The notes beneath the pieces are model-generated. The model made no database searches, was not told the DNA's origin, and saw only the letters and a program-made list of their open reading frames with translations. This document shows positions 1 to 7,885 of a DNA stretch of 64,000 nt, in pieces; the stretch's first letter is position 1; every line of letters begins with the position of its first letter. The position numbers and the translations under genes were made by a program. Where the stretch lies: contig NZ_CP036273.1 of NCBI RefSeq assembly GCF_007747215.1, forward strand, positions 3,642,322 to 3,706,321, written 5' to 3'. The stretch is from Urbifossiella limnaea. Lineage in GTDB: Bacteria > Planctomycetota > Planctomycetia > Gemmatales > Gemmataceae.

Positions 1-147
1 GTCGGCTGGACGGACTGGTCGGCCGGATTCGCGTGGTGGTGGGCACTCGGCGAGGGCGCGCTGGTGTCGATGTGTGGAGGCGCGATCGTATTACTGGCGC
101 GCCAACGGCGCGCCGCGAGGGCCGTTGAGTGTGGCGCGGAAGTGTAG
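1..147 (+). CDS. C-terminal end of a membrane protein (5' truncated)
   Basis: Frame 1 is open from the window edge to a TAG at 145-147 and encodes 48 residues. They contain a Trp-rich hydrophobic stretch (FAWWWALGEGALVSMCGGAIV) of helix length, followed by a basic tail (LLARQRRAARA), as expected for a last transmembrane helix with a cytoplasmic end. Third codon positions are mostly G or C, as in the real genes here. The next gene starts 16 bases downstream on the same strand, so the two may be co-transcribed. The family cannot be named from this fragment. It could be a chance open frame, because only 48 codons are visible. Confidence 0.5.
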   Translation, partial: VGWTDWSAGFAWWWALGEGALVSMCGGAIVLLARQRRAARAVECGAEV

Positions 148-163
148 GCCGAGAGGACCGGTC

Positions 164-718
164 ATGACGCGATCACACGCCCTGTCCGTCGCCCTCGCGC
201 TGGTCGCGGGGACTACCGCGGCAGCCCAGCAAGCGACGCCGCGCGTGGTCGGTCCCGGCGGTTCGGGCCTGCAACCGCAGGTTGCTGGCGGAGCGTACCA
301 GACCCAGTCCACCGCGCCCGCCGCCCGTGGCGTGAACCCGTTCGCGGGGATGTCGATACTTCCGTCGGTTTCGCCAGGTACGCGATTCCAGCCTCGACAG
401 GCACGGGCGCCCGCGTTCGTACCGCTGCCGAATCCGGGCGTGCCGAACAACCCGGCCGCGTTCAACCCCGGAATCCCGCCGCCGTTCCCCCTCCTCATTC
501 CGCCGGCCGACTTCGCCCCGCCGTCGGTCGCTTACAACCCGCTGCTCGTGTCGCGGCGCGGGGTCGTGTCGGCGTACTACGTCCCGCCCACGACGCCGCG
601 CTCGCCCGGCTCCGCGCCGTACCCCGGCGACGAACTCCTGCCCCCGGCTGACGACGAAACTGGGCCTTTCTTTCCGTTCCAGCCGGGCGAGTCGCGCTTT
701 CTGCCGTGGATGTGGTGA
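164..718 (+). CDS. Proline-rich secreted protein of unknown function
   Basis: 184 residues from the ATG at 164, which has a purine-rich stretch (gagagga) just upstream. An upstream in-frame ATG at 74 would add a charged, non-signal-like leader and was rejected. Residues 1-22 (MTRSHALSVALALVAGTTAAAQQ) look like a Sec signal peptide with an AxA-type cleavage site. The rest is low-complexity, rich in Pro, Ala and Gly, without cysteines or a recognisable domain, so an extended periplasmic or surface protein is likely. The stop lies only 3 bases from the stop of the convergent PfpI gene. No family was recognised. Confidence 0.7.
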   Translation: MTRSHALSVALALVAGTTAAAQQATPRVVGPGGSGLQPQVAGGAYQTQSTAPAARGVNPFAGMSILPSVSPGTRFQPRQARAPAFVPLPNPGVPNNPAAFNPGIPPPFPLLIPPADFAPPSVAYNPLLVSRRGVVSAYYVPPTTPRSPGSAPYPGDELLPPADDETGPFFPFQPGESRFLPWMW

Positions 719-721
719 CCG

Positions 722-1276
722 CTACCGCGACTCCTTCAGCAGCCGGATGTACGCCCGCATCCACGCCGGGTTGTCGTGCCAGGTGCGGGCGGTGACGAGG
801 TTGCCGCTGACCACCACCTCGCGGTCCACATACTTGCCGCCCGAGAACTCCGCGTCCAGTTTGCACTTCGCCACCGTCGTCACCTCCCGGCCGCGGATCA
901 CGTCTGCCGCGGCCACGATCTCGATGCCGTGGCACACGCTCGCCACCGGCTTGTTCGCCGCGAAGAACGCCCGCGTCAGGTTCAGCAGGTCGGTATCGTA
1001 ACGGAGGTACTCCGGGGCGCGGCCGCCGCTGATCACCAGCCCGGCGTAGGAGGCCGGGTCCACCTCGCGGAAGGCCACGTCGGCGGCGAGGTGGTAGCCG
1101 GGCCGCTCCTCGGTGATGTCCCAGCCCGGCGGCCGCTCGTGAAGCACGAGGTGGTACAGTCGCTTCTCCGGCCCGGCGACGTGGACCGTGTACCCCTCTT
1201 CCTGGAGCCGGTGGAGCGGGTAGAACGTGTCGAGCACCTCGGCGGCGTCGCCGATGACGAGCAGGATTTGCGGCAC
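722..1276 (-). CDS. DJ-1/PfpI family protein (class I glutamine amidotransferase-like)
   Basis: 184 residues from a GTG start. The fold signature is clear: N-terminal strand MPQILLVIGDAAEVLDTFYP, the ISGGRAPEYL loop near residue 83, and the nucleophile elbow SVCHGIEI with Cys115-His116. This Cys-His pair is what PfpI-type proteases, YhbO/YajL-like glyoxalase-deglycases and related enzymes use. Family knowledge suggests a stress or small-molecule repair role, but the substrate cannot be read from sequence. It lies 33 bases downstream of the FAD monooxygenase on the same strand and probably shares its transcript. Confidence 0.9.
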   Translation of the reverse strand: MPQILLVIGDAAEVLDTFYPLHRLQEEGYTVHVAGPEKRLYHLVLHERPPGWDITEERPGYHLAADVAFREVDPASYAGLVISGGRAPEYLRYDTDLLNLTRAFFAANKPVASVCHGIEIVAAADVIRGREVTTVAKCKLDAEFSGGKYVDREVVVSGNLVTARTWHDNPAWMRAYIRLLKESR

Positions 1277-1309
1277 GGGTCGTCTCCGAAGTGGGGTTGT
1301 CCGGTGATT

Positions 1310-2491
1310 CTAGACGGTCATCCGGCCCCGGAAGAAGCCGCCCTTCTGCCCGGTCACCGTGAGCAGCATTTGGTGCTTCACCCACGGCACGAGCGGCATC
1401 ACCGGCAGGGCGATGTCGCGGCCCCAGCCGAGAATTGGCCAGTCGGATTGGAAGAACGGCGACAGCAGGTACGTCACGACGCTGTAGTAGCGGAGGTACT
1501 CGCGTTGCAGCCGCGAGAACGCTCGAAACGCGGCGGCGGGTGACGGCTGTTCTCGCAGGCAGGCCGCTAGCCGCCAGGCGTCCACCAGGGCGAGGTTGAT
1601 TCCCTGGCCGAGGTGCGGACTCATCGCGTGGGCGGTGTCGCCGATGAGGATGACGCGGTCGTCGTGCCGGCGGCGCACCCACACGTGCTGGTAGCCGGTG
1701 AAGAGGAGTTGCTCCGTGTCGTGAACGAAATCGAGCAACTCGGTGGCCTCGGGGGCGAACGCGCGGATCTCGTCCTTGAGCGGCTCCAACTTCCCCGCCT
1801 TCACCCGCTCGAAGTCGCGGACCGGCAGCCCCCAGTAGAGCGAACACAGGCCGTCGCCGAGCGGCAGCAACCCAAGCAACTGGCGACAGCCACGGACGAC
1901 CTGGAGCAGCTTGCCGCGCACCGCCGTGGACGGTCCGGTGACCCACAGCGTGCCGTGGGCGTAGCGGTGGACGCGGGCTCGGAAGCCGAACACCTGCCGC
2001 AGCCGGGAACGCGAGCCGTCGGCGATCACCACCAGATCGAACGGCCCGTGCCGCCCGCCGCTGCGGTCCTGGACGAACTCGCCGTCCGACGATCGCAGCC
2101 GGCCCACGACTTCACAGCCGACTCGCACGTCGAGGGGTTGTGTCGGCAGGAGCCGGTATAGGGTTTGGAACAGCACGCCGCGGTGGACGCCGTAGGCCCG
2201 GCAACTCGGGTCCAGTTCCGGGTAGCGGGTGCGGATCAGCGTGCCGCCGGACAGGTGGCGGGCGTGCAGTTCTTGGAGCTCGGCCGCGTGCGCCAGCACC
2301 TCGTCGAGGACGCCGAGGCGCCGCAGCACTTCCTGGCCGGAACACTGAAGCAAGATACCCGCCCCGATCGGCCCCGGGTCGGCAACCTGTTCGAGCAGCG
2401 TGACGTGGTGCCCGTCGCGGGCCAGCAGGAAGGCGGTGGCCGTGCCAGCGACCCCGGCCCCGACGACGGCGACGCGATACGGACCGGCCAC
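1310..2491 (-). CDS. FAD-dependent monooxygenase, PHBH/UbiH-like
   Basis: 393 residues from a GTG start. The N-terminal Rossmann dinucleotide motif GAGVAG is at residues 11-16, followed by the acidic strand end TLLEQ. The second FAD motif GDTAHAMSPHLGQGINLALVDAW is near residues 285-307; this GD...P..GQG pattern defines the p-hydroxybenzoate hydroxylase group. The middle DLVVIADGSRSRLR matches the DG motif for FAD and NAD(P)H. It probably hydroxylates an aromatic or polyene-type substrate using NAD(P)H and O2; geranylgeranyl-reductase-like enzymes share the fold and cannot be excluded. Divergent from the mobA-like gene with about 60 bases between the starts. Confidence 0.87.
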   Translation of the reverse strand: MAGPYRVAVVGAGVAGTATAFLLARDGHHVTLLEQVADPGPIGAGILLQCSGQEVLRRLGVLDEVLAHAAELQELHARHLSGGTLIRTRYPELDPSCRAYGVHRGVLFQTLYRLLPTQPLDVRVGCEVVGRLRSSDGEFVQDRSGGRHGPFDLVVIADGSRSRLRQVFGFRARVHRYAHGTLWVTGPSTAVRGKLLQVVRGCRQLLGLLPLGDGLCSLYWGLPVRDFERVKAGKLEPLKDEIRAFAPEATELLDFVHDTEQLLFTGYQHVWVRRRHDDRVILIGDTAHAMSPHLGQGINLALVDAWRLAACLREQPSPAAAFRAFSRLQREYLRYYSVVTYLLSPFFQSDWPILGWGRDIALPVMPLVPWVKHQMLLTVTGQKGGFFRGRMTV

Positions 2492-2550
2492 GGGCGACTC
2501 CGGACGCTGCCGATGGTAGGATGCCCCAGCGTACCCGAGGGCCGGTGACG

Positions 2551-3159
2551 ATGCGAACGCGGACCGGCGGAATCGTCCTGTGCGGAGGACTGTCGTCGCG
2601 GATGGGCCGGCCGAAGTGTTGGCTCCCGGTCGGCGGCGAGCCGATGCTGCTGCGCGTTCTGCGGGTCGTATCGGCGGTCGGCGACCCGGTCGTCGTCGTG
2701 GCCGCGGCGGGGCAGGAGTTGCCGACGCTACCCGACGGCGTTGCGGTGGTCCGCGACGAGGCCGAGGGAAACGGGCCGCTTCAGGGGCTCGCAGCGGGAC
2801 TCGCGGCGCTCGCCGGCCGGGCGGACGCCGCGGTCGTGACCGGGTGCGACTGCCCGCTCCTCTCGTCCGCGGTCCTCCGAAGACTCGTCGAGATTCGAGC
2901 CGACGCTTCGACGTGTGTGACCGTCACGGACGACATCCCACGCCCGCTCCCGGGGGTGTACGCCGTCGCTGTGCTGGCGGAGGTGCGGGCGCTGCTCGCG
3001 GCCGGGCGGCTGCGGCTCGGCGCACTCTTCGAACACGTTCCCACCCGCCTCGTCACTCCGTCCGAGTTGGCAGACATCGATCCGCAGCTGCGGTCGCTCC
3101 GCAACGTCAACACGCCCGACGAGTATGCCCGACTTCTGTCCGAACTCGGCCCGCCGTGA
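2551..3159 (+). CDS. mobA: Molybdenum cofactor guanylyltransferase-like NTP transferase (MobA family)
   Basis: 202 residues from the ATG at 2551. An earlier ATG at 2521 would add ten residues (MPQRTRGPVT) that do not belong to the fold. The signature [15 protein letters not shown] sits at the N-terminus, where MobA-type enzymes bind the nucleotide. [12 protein letters not shown] (near residue 96) carries the Mg-binding Asp region, and RNVNTPDEY is the typical C-terminal motif. MobA attaches GMP to molybdopterin to form the bis-MGD cofactor. No other molybdenum cofactor genes are visible nearby, so a MobA-like transferase with another substrate remains possible. The stop is about 50 bases before the next gene. 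Confidence 0.82.
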   Translation: MRTRTGGIVLCGGLSSRMGRPKCWLPVGGEPMLLRVLRVVSAVGDPVVVVAAAGQELPTLPDGVAVVRDEAEGNGPLQGLAAGLAALAGRADAAVVTGCDCPLLSSAVLRRLVEIRADASTCVTVTDDIPRPLPGVYAVAVLAEVRALLAAGRLRLGALFEHVPTRLVTPSELADIDPQLRSLRNVNTPDEYARLLSELGPP

Positions 3160-3211
3160 GTGCGGCCGGCTGCTACAATCTCCGCGTCCGTTCCCACGAC
3201 GCCGAGCCCCG

Positions 3212-4366
3212 ATGCACCCGCACAAGCCGCACTACGACCGCCACGCCGGCACTGACGCCAACAAGCAGTTCCTCCACCGCATCAGCCGGCAGAAGATCGA
3301 CCCGCCCGCCGTCACCGCCGGGGCCGGGGTTGCCGATCTCATCGACGCGGCGTTCCTGTCGTACAACGGCGGCCGCCTCCGCGAGGGGTGTCAGCTGTTC
3401 GCCCGCAAGATGCTCGCGGACAACGGCACCGTCGGCCTCGCGCTCAGCGGCGCCCTGACGCCGGCCGGGCTCGGCATGAGTTGCCTCGTCCCGCTGGTCG
3501 AGGCCGGGTACATCGACTGGATCGTGAGCACCGGGGCGAACCTGTACCACGACACGCACTACGCCCTCGGCATGGACCTGTTTCAGGCCGGCCCGAACCT
3601 CCCGGACCACGAGCTGCGCGAGAATCAGGTCATCCGCATCTACGACATCATCTTCGATTACGAGAACCTGCTCGGCACCGACGCCTTCTTCCGCACGCTG
3701 TGTCGCGGCGACGCCTTCCAGCACACCTTCGGCACGGCCGAGTTCCACCACCTCGTCGGCAAGTATCTGGCCGAGCGCGAGGACCAAACCGGCCGCCGCG
3801 GCAAGAGCCTGTTGGCTGCGTGTTACCGGGCCGGCGTGCCGGCGTTCACCAGCTCGCCCGGCGACAGCTCCATCGGCATGAACCTGGCCGCGCTGTCGCT
3901 GGAGGGCTCGGCCCTGCGGATCGACCCGCTCCGCGACGTGAACCAGTCGGCGGCGCTGGTGTGGGACGCGAAGGTGAGCGGCGGAACGAGTTCGGTGCTA
4001 ATTCTCGGCGGCGGCAGCCCGAAGAACTTCATGCTGCAAACGGAGCCGCAGATTCAGGAGGTGTTGGGTCTGGCCGAGGCCGGGCACGACTACTTCCTTC
4101 AGTTCACCGATGCCCGCCCGGACACCGGCGGCCTGAGCGGCGCGACGCCGAGCGAAGCAATGACCTGGGGCAAGGTGGACCCGGACAAGCTCCCCGACTC
4201 GGTGACGTGTTATGTCGATTCGACGATCGCGCTGCCGCTGCTCACGGCGTACACGCTGACCCGCGTCGAGAAGCGGCCGCTGAAGCGGCTGATGGACAAA
4301 CTGCCGGCGCTGATGACGGGCCTGGAAGCGGGCTACGCCGAGACGCGGGCGAAGCGCGAAGGGTGA
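3212..4366 (+). CDS. Deoxyhypusine synthase-like enzyme (polyamine aminobutyl transferase family)
   Basis: 384 residues from the ATG at 3212. The longer open frame from 3125 overlaps mobA and adds non-homologous residues. Motifs fit the deoxyhypusine synthase fold: [19 protein letters not shown] (NAD-binding region) and [15 protein letters not shown], where Lys321 lies at the place of the lysine that forms the enzyme-imine intermediate in eukaryotic DHS (SWGK). Bacteria lack eIF5A, and characterised bacterial homologues include homospermidine synthases, so the product is probably a polyamine or an unknown aminobutylated acceptor. Followed by a large AT-rich palindrome in the convergent gap. 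Confidence 0.87.
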   Translation: MHPHKPHYDRHAGTDANKQFLHRISRQKIDPPAVTAGAGVADLIDAAFLSYNGGRLREGCQLFARKMLADNGTVGLALSGALTPAGLGMSCLVPLVEAGYIDWIVSTGANLYHDTHYALGMDLFQAGPNLPDHELRENQVIRIYDIIFDYENLLGTDAFFRTLCRGDAFQHTFGTAEFHHLVGKYLAEREDQTGRRGKSLLAACYRAGVPAFTSSPGDSSIGMNLAALSLEGSALRIDPLRDVNQSAALVWDAKVSGGTSSVLILGGGSPKNFMLQTEPQIQEVLGLAEAGHDYFLQFTDARPDTGGLSGATPSEAMTWGKVDPDKLPDSVTCYVDSTIALPLLTAYTLTRVEKRPLKRLMDKLPALMTGLEAGYAETRAKREG

Positions 4367-4370
4367 ATAC

Positions 4371-4487
4371 GGGTTGGCCGCAAAAAAGCACAAAATACAC
4401 AAAATTGATCAGACATAAATTAGGAAATTTATTCTGATTGCAATTTGTTCTTATTTTGTGTCTTTTGTGCCTTTTTGCGGCCAACCC
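4371..4487. repeat. 117-bp AT-rich imperfect palindrome in a convergent gene gap
   Basis: Outer arms 4371-4405 and 4453-4487 are complementary over 35 bases with two mismatches. They start with GGGTTGGCCGC and run into A/T-rich tracts of AAGCACAAAATACAC type. Inside, a second nested inverted repeat (ATCAGA..TAAATT / AAATTTA..CTGAT) brings the centre together, so nearly the whole gap can fold into one hairpin. The composition is strikingly AT-rich beside roughly 68 percent GC neighbours. It fills the gap between the converging DHS-like and DUF1501 genes, so it may act as a bidirectional terminator. It could also be a decayed non-autonomous mobile element. Confidence 0.85.
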
Positions 4488-4490
4488 GCC

Positions 4491-5813
4491 TTACCCGACC
4501 AAGTCCCGCACCGGCTTCCCCTCGGGGCACAGCTCGATCGGCCGGCCGTCCTGCGCCCGGTACCACGTGTGCAGGTTTACGCCCAGCGTCGTGTAGATCG
4601 TCGCGGCGATGTCGCTAGGGCGGACCGGGTTGTCCGTCACGTACTCGCCGAGGGCGTTCGTCCGGCCCACCACCTGGCCCACTTTCAGGCCGCCGCCAGC
4701 CATCAGGGCACAACCGGCCGTGCTCCAGTGGTCGCGGCCGGCGGTCGGGTTCACCTTCGGGGTGCGGCCGAAGTCGCCGAACCACACCACCAGCGTGTCG
4801 TCCAGCTGCCCGCGCGCGGCCAGGTCGTCGAGCAGCGCCGACAACCCGCGATCGACCCGCGGCAGCAGCCGGTCCTTGAGGCTGCGGAAGTTGTTGGTGT
4901 GCGTGTCCCAGCCGCCGTCGGTCACGGTCACGAACTGCACCCCGGCCTCGACCAGCCGGCGGGCCAGCAGGCACTGCTGGCCGAACATGTTCTTGCCGTA
5001 CCGCTCGCGGACGCGCTCGGGTTCCTCGTTCACCGCGAAGGCCCGCTTCGCCGCGGGGCTCGTGATGATCCCGTGGGCGCGCTCGTAGAACTCGTCGCGC
5101 GCCCGTAGCACGCCGGGGTCGTTCTCCGCGGCCCGCTGATAATTCTCCAACTCGGCCAGCATCCCGTAGCGGCGGTCGAGGCGGGCGCGCTCGGCGTCGG
5201 TGCCGACGCTCAGGTCGCGGACGCGGAACACCGCGGCGCTCGGGTCTTCGTGGACCTCGAACGGGTTGAACTCGTCGCCGAGGAAGCCGGCGACGCCGCC
5301 GTTGAAGCGGCGGTCCACGGCCCGGCCGAGCTGCACGAACGGGAGCATCCCGTTGACGTAGCCGCGCTCCTTCGCCACCACCGAGCCGAACGTGGGGAAG
5401 GGGAGCGACGGGTTGAACTTGTGGCCGCTCATCATCAGGTGGTCCGCGACGCCGTGCGAGCCGTTCTGCGGGTCGTGCCCGCGGATGACGGCGAGGCGGT
5501 CGGACTGCCGCGCGAGCATCGGCAGCGGGTCGGCGAAGCGGACGCCGGGGAGCGTGGTCGGGACGGTGCCGAACTCGCCGCGGACCTCGGCCGGGGCGTC
5601 GGGCTTGGGGTCGAAACTGTCGTGGTGGCTGGGGCCGCCCTGCATCCACAGCAGGATGCACTTCTTGGCCCGCGCCGCGGCCGGAGCTTGAGACTTGGCA
5701 CGGAGGTACGCCGGCAGGCCGAGGCCGAACGCGGCGAGCCCGCCGACCTGCAGGAACGAGCGGCGCGACAGACCGGTGCAGTCGGCGGTTGTGCCGGTGC
5801 GGAGGTTCAGCAT
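4491..5813 (-). CDS. DUF1501 domain protein with Tat signal
   Basis: 440 residues from ATG. The twin-arginine signal LSRRSFLQVGGLAAFG is at residues 19-34, so the protein is probably exported folded. The mature part matches DUF1501, a planctomycete-expanded relative of the sulfatase/alkaline phosphatase superfamily: KKCILLWMQGGPSHHDSFDPKP is the first metal-site region and WFGDFGRTPKVN..GRDHW the late one. In planctomycetes these proteins often pair with DUF1549/DUF1553 cytochrome proteins, but no such partner is next to this copy. The function of the family is not established. Divergent from the esterase gene at 5980 with about 165 bases between starts. Confidence 0.92.
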   Translation of the reverse strand: MLNLRTGTTADCTGLSRRSFLQVGGLAAFGLGLPAYLRAKSQAPAAARAKKCILLWMQGGPSHHDSFDPKPDAPAEVRGEFGTVPTTLPGVRFADPLPMLARQSDRLAVIRGHDPQNGSHGVADHLMMSGHKFNPSLPFPTFGSVVAKERGYVNGMLPFVQLGRAVDRRFNGGVAGFLGDEFNPFEVHEDPSAAVFRVRDLSVGTDAERARLDRRYGMLAELENYQRAAENDPGVLRARDEFYERAHGIITSPAAKRAFAVNEEPERVRERYGKNMFGQQCLLARRLVEAGVQFVTVTDGGWDTHTNNFRSLKDRLLPRVDRGLSALLDDLAARGQLDDTLVVWFGDFGRTPKVNPTAGRDHWSTAGCALMAGGGLKVGQVVGRTNALGEYVTDNPVRPSDIAATIYTTLGVNLHTWYRAQDGRPIELCPEGKPVRDLVG

Positions 5814-5979
5814 GGGAACGGGTCCGAGGCCGGGACGGGGGCGGAGGCGGGGGACGGAAAGAATCCGTCACCTCGAAGCATCACGTCCCGTTTCCCGGTT
5901 GTCAACCGAAAAATCGAGACGACCGGCCGGCCCGCCGGCTAGGATGTCGCCCGGTGCCCGCTCGTCCTCGGAGTCCGTC

Positions 5980-6888
5980 ATGCTGTCCGCCCCTCTCCTG
6001 CTCGCCTCACTCTTGCCGGCCCAACCCCAGACGAACCCGCCCATCGTGGCTCTCTGGGAGGGGAAGGCGCCGCACGCCGTCGGCGACAGTCTGGCCGACA
6101 AGCCGCACGTCACCGTGTTCCGCCCCGCGGCCGGGAAGGCGAACGGCACCGCCGTCGTGATCTGCCCCGGCGGCGGCTACGGCTTCCTCGCCGACGACCA
6201 CGAGGGGAAGCAGGCCGCCGAGTTCCTGAACGGCCTCGGCGTGACGGCATTCGTTCTGAAGTACCGCATCGTGGCGAAGGACCGGCCAGGCCCGCTCCAC
6301 CCGGCCCCGCTGGAGGACGCGCAGCGGGCCATCCGGCTCGTGCGGTCGAAGGCTGCGGAGTACGGGGTGAACCCGGGCCGAGTCGGCATCTGGGGGTTCT
6401 CGGCCGGCGGGCACCTGGCGAGCTCCGCGGCCACACACTTCGACGCCGGGAAGAAGGGCGACCCGATCGACGGCGCGAGCTGCCGGCCAGACTTCGCCAT
6501 CCTCGCCTACCCAGTCATCTCGATGGAGAAGGGCGTGACGCACGGCGGCAGCCGCAACAACTTGCTGGGGGCCAACCCGGACGCGAAGCTGGTCGAGCAC
6601 CTGAGCAACGACAAGCAGGTGACGAAGGACACGCCGCCGACGTTCCTCTTCCACACGAGCGAGGACAAGTCCGTGTTGGCCGACAACCCGGTACGGTTCT
6701 ACCTGGCGTGCAAGGCGGCGGGGGTGCCGTGCGAGCTCCACATCTACGAGAAGGGCCGCCACGGCGTCGGGCTCGGCCGCGACCCGAAGTGGACCGGCGG
6801 CGAGCCGTCGGTGGCGACGTGGCCGGACCGGCTCGCGGAGTGGATGCGCTCGCGCGGACTGCTCGTCGCCGCGCCTCTGCCGAAATGA
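5980..6888 (+). CDS. Secreted alpha/beta hydrolase, acetyl-xylan esterase/lipase-like
   Basis: 302 residues from the ATG at 5980. The open frame extends further upstream, but only this start gives a clean signal peptide (MLSAPLLLASLLPAQP). An ATG at 5944 would add 12 polar residues. The oxyanion motif CPGGGYGFL, the nucleophile elbow GFSAGGH, the acid region TSEDKSVLADN and the His in GRHGVGLG are all present, giving a complete Ser-Asp-His triad of the BD-FAE/Axe type. A periplasmic carbohydrate de-esterification role is plausible from the family; the substrate is unknown. The stop codon lies inside the left arm of the inverted repeat that follows. Confidence 0.88.
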   Translation: MLSAPLLLASLLPAQPQTNPPIVALWEGKAPHAVGDSLADKPHVTVFRPAAGKANGTAVVICPGGGYGFLADDHEGKQAAEFLNGLGVTAFVLKYRIVAKDRPGPLHPAPLEDAQRAIRLVRSKAAEYGVNPGRVGIWGFSAGGHLASSAATHFDAGKKGDPIDGASCRPDFAILAYPVISMEKGVTHGGSRNNLLGANPDAKLVEHLSNDKQVTKDTPPTFLFHTSEDKSVLADNPVRFYLACKAAGVPCELHIYEKGRHGVGLGRDPKWTGGEPSVATWPDRLAEWMRSRGLLVAAPLPK

Positions 6889-6973
6889 CCGAATCCCAGT
6901 GACCCACCAATGACCAAGGGGAGAATGCAATCGTCTTCCTTGGTCATTGGTGGGTCACTGGGATTTGGTCATT
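6884..6973. repeat. 36-bp inverted repeat spanning the esterase stop codon
   Basis: Arms 6884-6919 and 6938-6973 are complementary over 36 bases with one mismatch, and the loop is 18 bases. Each arm contains AATGACC twice, flanking CCCAGTGACCCACC. The left arm includes the TGA of the esterase at 6886-6888. There is no T-run after the stem, so a simple intrinsic terminator is not obvious. It sits between two co-directional genes, 62 bases before the ABC ATPase start, where an RNA hairpin could limit read-through or protect the 3' end. Confidence 0.85.
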
Positions 6974-7034
6974 CCCCAACTCAAGCCCCATTTGCAGCGT
7001 GTCCTATACCTGTGGCGTGGGAAACAGCGACGCC

Positions 7035-7874
7035 ATGATTCGCCTGTCCGGCCTGCGCGTGCTCTACGGCTCGTTCGCGGCCGTGGACGGGCTCGACCTC
7101 GACATCCGCCGCGGCGAGCTGTTCGGCCTCCTCGGCCCGAACGGCGCCGGCAAGTCCACCACCATCCGCGTCCTCATTGGCCAGCGGCGGCCGTCCGCCG
7201 GCAGCGTCACCGTCGGCGGGTTCGACGTGGTCCGCGAGTGGGCGAAGGTGAAGCCGATCTTCGGCTACGTGCCCGACCGCGAGAACCACTTCGAGGAATT
7301 CACCGGCCGCCGCAACCTCGAATTCTTCGGCCGCCTGTACGGCGTCCCCCGTCGCCGGGCGCTCGAGTGCCTCGAGATGGTCGAGCTCGGCGAGGTCGCC
7401 GACCTGCCCGTCCGCGGCTACTCGCTGGGGATGCGGAAGAAGCTGCTGCTGGCGCGGGCTCTGCTCCACGAGCCGCAGGTGCTGTACCTCGACGAGCCGA
7501 CGGCGAACCTCGACATCCACTCGGCCGAGGTGGTGCACCGCATCCTGCGCGAGCGGGTAAAGCACGGCGCCACGATCGTCCTCACGACGCACGACATGGA
7601 CGAGGTCGAACGCATCTGCGACCGCGTCGGCATCGTCTGCCGCGGCAAGCTCGTGGCGCTGGATTCGCCGCTGACGCTCAAGCAGGCCCACACCGAGCGG
7701 ATGGTCGACGTGACGCGCCCGGACGGCGAGCGCGTCGTCTTCGACCTGGACGCCGAAGCCGGCCGCCGCGCCCTGGCCGCGCTCGTCACGGCCGGCGGCG
7801 TCGCCACCTTGCGGACGCGCGAGTTCGACTTCCACGCCACGTTTCTGAAGCTGACCGGGCAGGCGTTCGAGTAG
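7035..7874 (+). CDS. ABC transporter ATP-binding protein (exporter type)
   Basis: 279 residues from the ATG at 7035; the open frame begins at 6999 but its first 12 residues are not part of the fold. Walker A LGPNGAGKST, signature YSLGMRKK (a variant of LSGGQ), Walker B VLYLDEPT and the H-loop TTHDMDEVERI are all present. The C-terminal region with EFDFHATFLKLTGQAFE resembles ATPases of ABC-2 type exporters (CcmA/NodI group). The partner permease starts 12 bases after the stop. The exported substrate is not identifiable. Confidence 0.93.
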   Translation: MIRLSGLRVLYGSFAAVDGLDLDIRRGELFGLLGPNGAGKSTTIRVLIGQRRPSAGSVTVGGFDVVREWAKVKPIFGYVPDRENHFEEFTGRRNLEFFGRLYGVPRRRALECLEMVELGEVADLPVRGYSLGMRKKLLLARALLHEPQVLYLDEPTANLDIHSAEVVHRILRERVKHGATIVLTTHDMDEVERICDRVGIVCRGKLVALDSPLTLKQAHTERMVDVTRPDGERVVFDLDAEAGRRALAALVTAGGVATLRTREFDFHATFLKLTGQAFE

Positions 7875-7885
7875 CGGGGTCGCCG

